Both the position numbers and the translations under genes were made by a program. This document shows positions 22,279 to 32,686 of a DNA stretch of 64,000 bases, one piece after another. The stretch comes from Bubalus kerabau (Eukaryota > Chordata > Mammalia > Artiodactyla > Bovidae), in NCBI RefSeq assembly GCF_029407905.1, contig NC_073628.1, forward strand, positions 61,326,501 through 61,390,500, in the 5' to 3' direction. A model generated the notes under the pieces. That model searched no databases. It had not been told where the DNA came from and was given only the letters and a program-made list of their open reading frames with translations. The first letter of the stretch is position 1; every line of letters starts with the position of its first letter.

Positions 22279-23454
22279 TAAAAGGCAGAGGAGCCATAGG
22301 TCAAATTGCCAACATCTGCTGGATCATGGAAAAAGGAAGAGAGTTCCAGAAAAACATCTATTTCTGTTTTATTGACTATGACAAAGCCTTTGACTGTGTG
22401 GATCACAATAAACAGTGGAAAATTCTTCAAGAGATGGGAATACCAGACCACCTGACCTGCTTCTTGAGAAACCTGTATGCAGGCCAGGAAGCAACAGTTA
22501 GAACTGATCATGGAACAACAGACTGGTTCCAAATAGGAAAAGGAGTACATCAAGGCTGTATAATGTCACCCTGCTTATCTAACTTATATGCAGAGTACAT
22601 CATGAGAAACACTGGGCTGGAAGAAGTACAAGCTGGAATCAAGATTGCCAGGAGAAAAATCAATAACCTCAGATATGCAGATGACACCACCCTTATGGCA
22701 GAAAGTGAAGAGGAACTAAAAAGCCTCTTGATGAAAATGAAAGAGGAGAGTGAAAATGTTGGCTTAAAGCTCAACATTCAGAAAACTCAGATCATGCCAT
22801 CTGGTCCCATCACTTCATGGGAAATAGATGGGGAAACAGTATCAGATTTTATTTGGGGGGGGGGGGGCTCCAAAATCACTGCAGATGGTGACTGCAGCCA
22901 TGAAATTAAAAGATGCTTACTCCTTGGAAGGAAAGTTATGACCAACCTAGATAGCGTATTCAAAAGCAGAGACATTATTTTGCCAACAAAGGTCCATCTA
23001 GGCAAGGCTACGGTTTTTCCAGTGGTCATGTATGAATGTGAGAGTTGGACTGTGAAGAAAGCTGAGTGCTGAAGAATTGATGCTTTTGAACTGTGGTGTT
23101 GGAGAAGACTCTTGAGAGTCCCTTGGACTTCAGGGAGATCCAACCAGTCCACTCTAAAGGAGATAAGTCCTGGGTGTTCTTTGGAAGGACTGATGCTGAA
23201 GCTGAAACTCCAATACTTTGGCCACCTCACGAGAAGAATTGACTCATTGGAAAAGACTCTGATGCTGGGAGGGATTAGGGGCAGGAGGAGAAGGGGATGA
23301 CAGAGGATGAGATGGCTGGATGGCATCACTGACTAGATGGACATGAGTTTGCATGAACTCCAGGAGTTGGTGATGGACAGGGAGGCCTGGTGTGCTGCAA
23401 TTCATGGGGTCGCAAAGAATCAGATACTACTGAGCGACTGAACTGAACTGAACT
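22279..23454 (+). mobile_element. BovB 3' part with long open RT frame
   Basis: It starts at CTAAAAGGCAGAGGAGCCAT in the RT fingers region and ends CGACTGAACTGAACTGAACT. It is about 1.18 kb and 5'-truncated. It is close in sequence to the other young copies. It lacks the endonuclease and so is not autonomous. Confidence 0.92.
22326..23072 (+). pseudogene. Uninterrupted BovB RT palm/thumb frame (248 codons)
   Basis: The frame reads FCFIDYDKAFDCVDHNKQ (about residues 14-31), GTTDWFQIGKGVHQGCIMSP (about 65-84), NLYAEYIMR, the catalytic NLRYADDTTLMAESEEELKS (about 115-134), then GLKLNIQKTQIMPSGPITSW and a C-terminal MYECESWTVKKAEC before a stop. The YADD catalytic pair is intact. The frame crosses a run of 13 G (22,855-22,867) that encodes WGGGGSK where siblings have a shorter glycine or alanine stretch. 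It has no host promoter or upstream endonuclease, so I regard it as a fossil frame. Confidence 0.75.
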
Positions 23455-24037
23455 TAAAATGACCCTGTTAATCACTGCTCTGCTCATAATTCCATTTTTA
23501 CTAAACTATTAGCACAGTTATAACTTTAAATATGTTTCTACAACAATCAAGAATAACAACGTAATACTGTCTTTCACTTCAGGTTTTCTTTGTCAGTCAT
23601 AAAGACTCCTGGAGGGATTGTCAGTAGAGTTTCGGGCTCCATTTATCATCCTGATCCAGCAAAGACCAACTGGGTCTTGACTGTGTCAGTCAGCTTTTGT
23701 TGCTTATCGATTAATCTATTTATAAATGTAATATCATCAGTTTTTCAAATGGCAAGTTTGGGGATTTCCACAATTACTTAATTCCTTTCTGCTGACCTTT
23801 GTCTTTGGCATGGTGAACATTTTCCTGAAATAGGTTCTTTCTTAGCTGAGCAACAGCAGATACAGTGGGGCTGCTCTTTGGAAGTGAGTATGTCTTCTGA
23901 CAGTTTTTGATTGAATCAAACTGAACTTACTCTTATTTTATTCCTTGTAACTTAGTGTCTCCCCAAACTATTTGATGTATGTGTGTGTGCACGTGTGATG
24001 CATTGTTTTTTCTTCTATGGTACCTAGGACTTTAAAT
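23455..24037. other. Unassigned DNA
   Basis: No gene or repeat was recognised. A 63-codon frame at 23,590-23,781 shows nothing distinctive. A GTGTGTGTGCACGTGTG patch is near 23,980. Confidence 0.45.
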
Positions 24038-24503
24038 ATTTTTTTTTAATTTTATTTTATTTTTAAACTTTACATAATTGTATTAGTTTTGCCAAATATT
24101 AAAATGAATCTGCCACAGGTATACATGTGTTCCCCATCCTGAACCCTCCTCCCTCCTCCTTCCCCATTCCATCCCTCTGGGTCGTCCCAGTGCACCAGCC
24201 CCAAGCATCCAGTATCGTGCATCGAACCTGGACTGGCAACTCGTTTCATACATGATATTTTACATGTTTCAATGCCATTCTCCCAAATCTTCCCACCCTC
24301 TCCCTCTCTCACAGAGTCCATAAGACTGTTCTATACATCAGTGTCTCTTTTCCTGTCTCGTACACAGGGTTATTGTTACCATCTTTCTAAATTCCATATA
24401 TATGCGTTAGTATACTGTATTGGTGTTTTTCTTTCTGGCTTACTTCACTCTGTATAATAGGCTCCAGTTTCATCCACCTCATTAGAACTGATTCAAATGT
24501 ATG
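24038..24503 (-). mobile_element. Bovine L1 3' end (antisense), 5'-truncated
   Basis: A T-rich start (reversed poly-A) is followed by the L1 3' UTR in reverse: CCACAGGTATACATGTGTTC, the CCTCCTCCCTCCTCC purine/pyrimidine block, CATCCCTCTGGGTCGTCCCA and GGCTCCAGTTTCATCCACCT. The same text recurs at 41,530-41,990 (reverse) and 63,010-63,300 (forward). Imperfect flanks GGACTTTAAAT/TGACTTTAGAAAT may be the target duplication. Confidence 0.88.
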
Positions 24504-25827
24504 ACTTTAGAAATTTTTCTTTCCTTGGCCACTGAGTTAAATTGTCAGATTCATCTATATTATCCATTTGTCTAATCAATGTTTTTCAGGGACTGAGCTT
24601 TCAACCTTTAAAAAGATAAAGCTCTTCTGGTTATTTATTCATCACAAATGTTAAAGTATAAGTGGTGTTGTGACTCAATTAAGGAACAATAATCTAAGAT
24701 GCAGATAATGTTATTAAGCAAAGGTGGGCCTTACTTATTAGATATATAATTTTAAATGTGGAAATAAATTTAAATGTGAACTTCTGTTGGACAAAATTTC
24801 CTTAAAAACAAACAAACAAACAAAAAAACAACAACAAACTCTGATAATATTGCCACTATGGTTGACGTTTTATCACAAATATTCCCTATTTTTAAATAAA
24901 TAAAAACAAAGATGGCATGAAGCTAGTTTCCAGAGTATGAAATTATTTAAAGCAGCAGTAGACCAAGTTCTCAGATAAAGGCATCAAAATACGTGTGTCT
25001 GCAAGGCTGGGAATTTATGTGGCTGGACTCCATTGGTCAACAGCTGTTTATTATGTACACCTAATTTACCAGAGTGGTAAATACTGCAAGTGAAGAAATC
25101 AGTTCACCAAAGGTCCATGGTTCAATCGGTTTAGCACTTCATGCTGAAAATAAAATGTGGCATAAGTTAGGGAAAAACCTTTTCCACACTGCCTCAATAA
25201 GATAAGAACTCCCATGATGAAAAAAGGCACTTAATGAAGTGCCTTTGATATAATTATGTGGATGGTAATAAACTTGGCCTAGATTTGCTTTATGAAGTTA
25301 TTGTAATGATAGTAATGATGTTTAACCATGTAACAATCCTTGGGCAAATGGCAAATCTATTTTTGATATCAAATCACTCATCTTTAAAAGAAAATAAATT
25401 AAGATTTAAATTACATGAATTGAAATTCAGAGTATGTAAACAAAAAATAGTTTGTAAAGGAAACACAGAATTTTGGATTAAGCTTTATGGTCCATCATTC
25501 AGGTTAACCCAAGAAATATAGCTAGTATTTGAGAATATAAGAATACAGAGTCAGTAATTTAAGAATTAGCTCCTTTCACTGTGTTAGTCATTAAGGAAAA
25601 TGATTATAAAACTGCAGTCTACCCTTTAATCTTAAAAGGGTAATTAAAATATTACATATAAAACAGTATATATGTATCTCTTCTCTATCTTTTTATATAG
25701 TCATCAAAATCTAAATAAGAACAACATTACTGAGGATAACCACCAATAAATCTCAACCAGGATTAAGTAAATACTTGGATAAATTATTCTTTTTTCATGC
25801 CTGATGGCACATGACATTAATTTTATA
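24504..25827. other. AT-rich DNA, nothing recognised
   Basis: No gene, RNA gene or clear repeat is visible. (CAAA)n/(CAA)n simple sequence occurs at about 24,806-24,838. An 87-codon frame at 25,258-25,521 is AT-rich and shows no motif; I treat it as chance. Confidence 0.5.
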
Positions 25828-26140
25828 TTTCAAATCAGCTTTACTGAACTAAATTTTACATTCCATAAACTTCACTGCTTTTTTAAGGGGCATTTTCAAT
25901 GGGCTCTGACAAGTGTATTCAGTTGTGGGGCTGCTACCAAAATCAACATATAGAATATGCTTATCACCAGAGAGACTTACACTGTCTATTCTATTACACA
26001 TCATCCCCATCCCCCAAACTCATCACTTGGCAATGGCCGTTCCGCTCATTGTACCCATAGATTGTTTTCCCTAGACATTCTATAAATGCATTTGTGCAAT
26101 ATACATCCTCTCTGTTCAGCTTCTTTCACTTACCATCTAG
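25828..26140 (-). mobile_element. Old L1 (L1M-like) 3' UTR, antisense
   Basis: The order TTACTGAACTAAATTTTACA, CAACATATAGAATATGCTTA, ATCCCCATCCCCCAAACTCA, CACTTGGCAATGGCCGTTCC and GTTCAGCTTCTTTCACTTAC follows the reversed 3' UTR of old mammalian L1. It is heavily diverged, so the family call is tentative. Confidence 0.5.
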
Positions 26141-26180
26141 TGTTTGAGATTAATATATTTTATGGCATGTATCAAAAGTT

Positions 26181-26406
26181 TGGGCTTCACTGGTGGCTCA
26201 GATGGTAAAGAATCTGCCTGCAGTGCAGGAGACCCAGGTTGGATCCCTGAGTCAGGAAGGTCCCCTGGAGAAGGGAATGGCTATCCACTCCAGGATTCTT
26301 GCCTAGAGGATTCCGTAGTCAGAGGAGATTGGTGGGCTACAGTCCATGGAGTCGCAAAGAGTCAGACATGACTGAGCGGTTAACATTTTCACTTTTCTCT
26401 TTCACC
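26181..26406 (+). mobile_element. Bov-tA SINE
   Basis: The head GGGCTTCACTGGTGGCTCAG and B-box-like GGTTGGATCCC are followed by CCCCTGGAGAAGGGAATGGC and GAGTCAGACATGACTGAGCG. AAAAGTTTG before and AGAAGTTTG after are a probable target-site duplication. It is full length. Confidence 0.9.
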
Positions 26407-26559
26407 AGAAGTTTGATTCTTTTTAATTACTGTGAGAAACTATATAATTCTTTAAGGTTCACTCTAATTTGTGGATCATGATATGACTTTAGACTTGCAA
26501 TTGTTCAGCTCTTTTAAAATCTTACCTATGGTCTTATGAGTGTGCTTGGTTTTCAAGGT

Positions 26560-26601
26560 AACAGCTTTGTAAAGCTGTTAAAGTGACTAACAGCTTTGTA
26601 A
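26560..26601. repeat. Short inverted and direct repeat of AACAGCTTTGTA
   Basis: AACAGCTTTGTAAAGCTGTT (26,560-26,579) is a 20-base near-perfect palindrome with one central mismatch. Its left half recurs as AACAGCTTTGTAAGCTG about 10 bases further on. Confidence 0.7.
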
Positions 26602-27598
26602 GCTGCCTTTGACAGAATACATAAAACCTTTTCCTTAATCTTACTTGCTTATTTTGTTTAGACTAGAATTTAAAACGATCCCATAAAATTTTCAAAAATT
26701 GAATACTCAATTTTTGAGCATTTTCTCAAACTAAGGAATACGTAGTATTTTATTTATAATGTTGAGAGCTTAATGGCCGCATCTCTTTCAAAGCATTTCA
26801 GAAACTGCCCTGTTTTCACCTAACACCTAACTGGTGATCTACTCTCCAGGTGAAAATATCTTTTATTATTTAATATATTTCACATTCACATATGCTTATT
26901 TTAATATTCTAATGTAGCATATTTAATTTCAAAGTTTCTAAGGTAAAATCTTATTATGACAACGACTATTTAAAGAAAAAGAAAGCAGTGATTGAAAAGA
27001 AAATATTCTTAATATAAATCTAGTGTTTTTTGTTCTTTGCTGGACATCCTAGAGCTTCTTAAGTAAGCTGAGCTATAGCTATTTGGGCAGCCATCAACCA
27101 ATGCAATTGCTGGTAATTTTCTAAATGTCTCACAATAAAGTTTTTTTTTTTTTGTGTGTGTGTGTGTTTGTGTTTTTTGTTTGTTTAAATGCGTTTTTTT
27201 TTTGTTTGTAGGTATAATCACTTACAAACATGGAGATATAACTGTAACTGTTTTACTCAATTAAAGAGTGTTATTAATACTTTTTGTGCCTAGATAGACA
27301 TTTTTCTTCCTTAGCTCACATTGCCTGAAAACGTTTCAGCTGTTTATAAATCTTACTTTTTTCTTCCTTCTTTTCTCCCTCTTTAACCCTCTCCCTCCTT
27401 CTCCTCACCCCATTTCCCTTTCTCTCAATCATTCTCTTTTTGAGGTCACCAACCTTTGATTTCCTCTTGTGTTTTTGGACTCTTCTCTATACATTTTCCT
27501 GGCTCCATTCTTATTACTTTGAATGTCCATGAAACCCTGAGATTTCAACTTCCTTCCACTCTTCTATTATGTTTAGATCTCCCCTAATCAATTCACCC
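26602..27598. other. Unassigned DNA with low-complexity tracts
   Basis: No gene was recognised. Simple sequence includes T/(TG)n runs at about 27,140-27,205 and a polypyrimidine tract at 27,355-27,440 (mostly CT, e.g. CTCCCTCCTTCTCC). Confidence 0.5.
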
Positions 27599-30046
27599 TA
27601 AAAGATGTCCTTTTCATTATAGGGGACTGGAATGTGAAAGTAGGAAGTCAAGAAACACCTGGAGTAAGAGGCAAATATTTGGTCTTGGAGTACAAAATGA
27701 AGCAGGTCAAAGACTAGCAGAGTTTTGCCAAGAGAACACACTGGGCATAGCAAGCAACCTTCTCCAACAACACAAGAGAAGACTCTACACATAGATATCA
27801 CAAGATGGTCAATACCAAAATCAAATTGATTGTATTCTTTGCACTCAAAGGTGGAGAATCTCTATACAGTCAGCAAAAACAAGACTGGGAACTGACCGTG
27901 GCTCAGATCATGAACTCCTTATCGCAAAATTAAGACTTAAATTGAAGAAAGTAGGGAAAACCACTAGACCATTCAGGTATGACCTAAATCAAATCCCTTA
28001 ATGATTATATAGTGGAAGTGACAAATAGATTCAAGGTATTAGATCTGATAGAATGCATGAAGAACTATGGATGAAGATTCATGACATTGTAAAGGAGGCA
28101 GTGATCAAGAACATCCCCTAAAAAAAGAATTTCAAAAAGGCAAAGTGGTTGTCTGAGGAGGCCTTACAAATAGCTGAGGGGGGAAAAATAAAATAAAAAA
28201 AACCCTAAAGGCAAGGGAGAAAAGGAAAGAAACAAACGTATGAATGCAGAGTTCCAAAAAATAGCAACGAGAGATAAGAAAATCTTCCTCAGTGATCAGT
28301 GCAAAGATATAAAGGAAAACAACAGAATAGGAACAACTAGAGATCTCTGGAAGAAAATTACAAATACCAAGGGAACATTTCATGCAAAGATGGGCTCAAT
28401 AAAGGACAGAAATGGTATGGACCTAAGAGAAGCAGAAGATATTAAGAAGAGGTGGCAAGAATACACAGAACAACTATACAAAAAAGATCTCCATGACCCA
28501 GATAAACACGACACTGTGAGCAGTCACCTAGAGCCAAACATCCTGGAATGCAAAGTCAAGTGGGACTTAGGAAGCATCTCTATGAACAAAGCTAGTGGAG
28601 GTGATGGAATTCCAGTTTAGCTATTCTAAATCCTAAAAGATGATGCTGTGAAAGTGCTGCATTCAATATGCCAGCAAATTTGGAAAACTCAGCAGTGGCC
28701 ACAGGACTGGAAAAGGTCAATTTGCATTCCAAACCCAAAGAAAGGCTGTGCAAAAGAATGTTCAAACTACCACACATTTGCACTCTTCTCACACACTAGC
28801 AAAGTAATGCTCAAAATTCTCCAAGCCAAGCTTCAACAGAACTTGAAGTGTAACATTCCAGATGTTCAAGCTGGATTTAGAAAAGCCAGAGGAACCAGAG
28901 ATCAAAGTGCCAACATCCGTTGTATTATCAAAAAAGCAAGAGATTTCCAGAAAAACATTTACTTCTGCTTAATTGATTAAGCCAAAATCTTGACTGTGTG
29001 GATCACAATAAACTGTGGAAAATTCTGAAAGATATGGGAATACCAGACCACCTAACCTGCCTCTTGAAAAGCCTATATGCAGGTCAGGAAGCAACAGTTA
29101 GAACTGGACATGGAACAACAGACTGGTTCCAAATAGGAAAAGGAATACATCAAGGCTGTATATTGTCACCCTGCTTATTTAACTTATAGGCATAGTACAT
29201 CATATGAAACCAGGCTGGATGAAGCACAAGCTGGAATCAAGATTGCTGGGAGACATATCTATAACCTCAGATACACAGATGACACCACCCTTATGGCAGA
29301 AAGTGAAGAAGAACTAAAGAGCCTCTTGATGAAACTGAAAGAGGAGAGTTGAAAAAGTTGGCTTTAAACTCAACATTCAGAATACTAAGATCATGTCATC
29401 CAATCCCATCACTTCATGGCAAATAGATGGAGAAACAATTGAAACAGTGAGAGACTTTATTTTGGGGGGCTCCAAAATCACTGCAGATGGTGACTGCAGC
29501 CATGAAATTAAGATGCTTGCTCCTTGGAAGAAAAGCTATGAGCAACCTAGATAGCTTATTAAAAAGCAAAGACATTACTTTACCAACAAAGGCCCATCTA
29601 GTCAAGGCTATGGTTTTTCCAGTAGTCATGTATGGATGTGGGAGTTGGACTATAATGAAAGCTGAGAGCCGAAAAATTGATGCTTTTGAACTGTGATGTT
29701 GAAGAAGACTCTTGAGAGTCCCTTGGAGTGTAAGGAGATCCAACCTGTCAATCCTCAAGGAATCAGTCCTGAATATTGGAATGACTGATGCTGAAACTCA
29801 AACTCCAATACTTAGGCCAGCTTTTGTGAAGAATCCACTCATTGGAAAATACTATGATTCTGGGAAAGATTGAAGTTGGGAGGAGAAGGGGACAACACAG
29901 AATGAGATGGTTGAAAGGCATAAGCAACACCATGGACATGATTTTCAGTAGCATCTGGGAGTTGGTGATGGACAGGGAAACCTGGCGTGCTGAAGTGCAT
30001 GGGTTCACAAAGAGTCATACATAGCTGAGCAACTGAACTGAACTGA
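27599..30046 (+). mobile_element. BovB, endonuclease C-terminus to 3' end
   Basis: It starts inside the endonuclease domain (TCCTTTTCATTATAGGGGAC, reading IIGDWN, with the catalytic-motif Asp kept) and continues through connector, RT and tail to CTGAACTGAACTGAGG. It is 2.45 kb. Frames run at 28,240-28,620 (NTKGTFHAKMGSIKDRNGMD), 28,648-28,980 (fingers) and 28,998-29,189 (GTTDWFQIGKGIHQGC). Frameshifts and stops separate them, for example a stop in place of the codon after FCLID at 28,978. The YADD site reads YTDD (ATACACAGATGAC near 29,271). Defective, middle-aged copy. Confidence 0.9.
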
Positions 30047-30370
30047 GGGAATTTCTCACAAGAGAAAAATGGATGAAGCATGTCAGAAAGATAAGAAAGT
30101 CAGTGTGGAAATCTTCCAGCTGTGAATGCTGAAATATTTTGAACAACAAAATAAAGAATTATAATATTGAGTTATATAGCAAAGAAAGAAATAGTTCCAC
30201 TTTTGTAATTGTCTAAAACATTGCCTCTATATATATGTAGAGTATCAGACAGTGTTAAATGTTTTTTCTTTATCCATAGAAATTAATTTGATAAGACTCA
30301 GAAAGAGAAAGGATATCTACTGTGTTAAACACATTTTAAAAATTTTTGACCCATCAGTTATTTATACAGT
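30047..30370. other. Unassigned DNA
   Basis: Nothing recognised. Confidence 0.45.
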
Positions 30371-31035
30371 TTTTAAAATAAATTTATTTATTTTAATTGG
30401 AGGCTAATTACTTTACAATATTGTATTGGTTTTGCCATACATCGACATGAATCTGCTACGGTATACACGTGTTTGAATCCACATAAGTACTATTAAACAA
30501 TGTTTGTTTTTCTGAGATGTTTCTTTTAGTATAATACCCTTAAGTTTTATCCAAATTGTCACATATGGCAGGATTTCCTTCTTCTTCATGACTGTATAAT
30601 GTTCTATAGTACATATAACATCCATGTCATCCATTCATCTGTTGACAGACATTTGAGTGTTTCCATCATTTGACCATTATAAATAATGCTGCCATGAATA
30701 TGGGGGTAAATAATGCCTCAATGAACATGGAGGTGCAGATATCTGATTTTGATTCCTTTGGATATATACCCAGAAATGGGACTTAGTTTTATTTTTAAAT
30801 TCTTTGAGGAACCTGGATATTGTTTTCCATAGTGGTTGTACTGATTTACATTTCTATCAATAGTGCCCAAGGGTTTACTTTCTCCGCATCTTCATCATCA
30901 CTATATCTCATATCTTTTCTGATGACAGCCATTCTAACAAATATGAGTTGATATTTCATTGTATTTTTGATGATTAGTGGCATAGAAAACTGTTTCATGT
31001 AACTGTTGACCATTTGTATGTCTTCATTGGAAAAC
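30371..31035 (-). mobile_element. L1 3' end (antisense)
   Basis: The reversed terminus AAATTTATTTATTTTAATTG, GGAGGCTAATTACTTTACAA and GTATTGGTTTTGCCATACAT is followed by a 3' UTR and ORF2-end region (CCATTCATCTGTTGACAGAC, CCATTATAAATAATGCTGCC, ATTTGTATGTCTTCATTGG). It is more diverged than the young L1s in this window. Confidence 0.75.
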
Positions 31036-31204
31036 TCAGTGTCTTGGGTTTCATTGTGTTGCTAACACTTCCTAAGTGGATTCTTGGGGTCTTCCTCAGA
31101 GCTGTTTTTGCTCATGTACAGCTGTCCAATCACTGATCTTCATGGGAGAAGGAGAAATGAGGATGCTGTGTTCTCCAATTTTCCCACCTTTCCTCTGTTA
31201 TTTA

Positions 31205-31850
31205 TTCCTGAGTTCACTCTGTTGTGTTTAGAGAACACACTTGTTTCATTTAATTCCTTTTCAATGCATTAAAACTTTTTAATGATCTGTTTTGAAATAT
31301 GTTTCATATGACTTCCCCGGTGGCTCAGATGGTAAAGCATCTGCCTACAGTGTGGAAGACCTGGGTTTGATTCCTAGGTCAGGAAGATCCCCTGGAGAAG
31401 GAAATAGCAATCCACTCTAGTACTCTTGCCTGGAAAATCCCATGGACAGAGGAGCCTGGTAGACTGCAGTCCATGGGGTCGCAAAGAGTCAGGTATGACT
31501 GAGCAACTTCACTTTTCTTTCTATTTTTTCATATGTGCATGAGAAGTATGTGAATTCTGCTATGGTTGTACCAAATGTTCTGTAGATAAAGATTAAGTCT
31601 AGTTGGTTTATAGTGTTTCCAAGTTTCCTGTATCTTGTTGATCTTACACCCGATTGTGCTATTCATTGTGAAAGATGGGGTACAGAAATCTCTAAATAAT
31701 TGTTGAATTATTTATTTCTCTTATCAATTCTATCAGTTTTGCTTCATGTATTTTGAGTCATTGAATATAGATGTATAGTTATAACACCCTGCTTAATTTA
31801 CACTTTTATTATTATAAAATGTCTACAGTCAAGCAACTTTATGTCTTGTT
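31205..31850 (-). mobile_element. L1 ORF2-region fragment (antisense), split by a SINE
   Basis: GTTCACTCTGTTGTGTTTAG and, after the SINE, GAGAAGTATGTGAATTCTGC, AAGTCTAGTTGGTTTATAGT and TTTTGCTTCATGTATTTTGA are in the order of the reversed L1 ORF2 sequence. It is old and full of stops. The 170 bases between this piece and the previous L1 end (31,036-31,204) are not recognised. Confidence 0.65.
31302..31535 (+). mobile_element. Bov-tA SINE with TSD, inside L1
   Basis: The head GACTTCCCCGGTGGCTCAGA is followed by the BovB-like body and GTATGACTGAGCAACTTCAC. Exact 9-base repeats TTTCATATG lie at 31,302-31,310 and 31,527-31,535. L1 sequence continues on both sides. Confidence 0.92.
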
Positions 31851-31867
31851 TTATTTTTAGTAATTTT

Positions 31868-32203
31868 CTTTTTCTATTTTTAGCTACGCTGGGTCTGCAT
31901 TGCCATGTTCGGGCTTTCTCTAGTGGCAGTGAGTGGGGGCTACTCTTCCTTAAGATGTGTGGGCTTCTCACTGCAGTGGCTTCTCTTATTGCACAGCACA
32001 GGCTCTATGAGCATGGATTTCAATAGTTGTGGTGTGTTGGCTCAGTAGTTGTGACTCAGGGGCTCTAGAGTACTATCTCAGTAGTTGTGGCACATGGGCT
32101 TATTTGTCTCATGGCATAGAGGATCTTCCCAAACCAGGGATTGAACCTGTGTCCCATGCATTGGCAGGCGGTTTCTTAAACACTTCACCACTAGGGAAGT
32201 CTG
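31868..32203 (-). mobile_element. CHR-type long tRNA-Glu SINE (antisense)
   Basis: ATTTTTAGCTACGCTGGGTC, GGGCTTTCTCTAGTGGCAGT, GGGGGCTACTCTTCCTTAAG, CAGTAGTTGTGGCACATGGG and GGGATTGAACCTGTGTCCCA, ending CACTAGGGAAGTCTG, follow the reversed order of the ~330-base cetartiodactyl tRNA-Glu SINE. The CHR-1 versus related name is from memory. Frames over it are not genes. Confidence 0.7.
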
Positions 32204-32624
32204 ACTTTATATCTATTTTAGTATCAGTACAACCATCTCATTTCTTATGGTTTCTGTGTGCATGGCTCATTCCTTTTACATTCAGTCTATTTGTAATTTT
32301 GGATCTGAAATGTGTCTCTAGTAAACTATGATAACCTGGAATAGTTTCTGCAACATAGAGTTGACTGTGATAAAAGAGGCAGGTTCCTTCTTCTCTACTG
32401 GAGTGTATATGCAGCTTTAGATGGGGAGCCTGGGGGCAAGAAAGCCCGGGGTTCTTAGCTCTGTCCTCCTGGAATAGAGCTCTGCCATGCTAACCTGGGT
32501 GTGAAGGGTAAGCAGGGAGAATGTCATGGCTCTTACTACTGTAACTGAAATTTAATCAATTTTTCTAAATGTATGTTCCTTTCTTTTCTGTATGCTCTTA
32601 GGGTAATTTGCAGAGACTCCAATC
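32204..32624. other. Unassigned DNA
   Basis: No repeat was recognised. 32,390-32,520 is somewhat GC-richer (GGGGAGCCTGGGGGCAAGAA), but no exon-like frame or splice context stands out. Confidence 0.45.
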
Positions 32625-32642
32625 ATATGTATGTATGTATAC

Positions 32643-32684
<42 letters not shown>
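32625..32684. repeat. (TATG)n/(TG)n microsatellite
   Basis: TATGTATGTATGTATACATA leads into about 19 TG units. Confidence 0.92.

Positions 32685-32686
<2 letters not shown>

Noticed and set aside
25258..25521. 87-codon frame in unannotated AT-rich DNA
   Set aside because: No recognisable domain, no supporting exon context; length is within chance for this composition.
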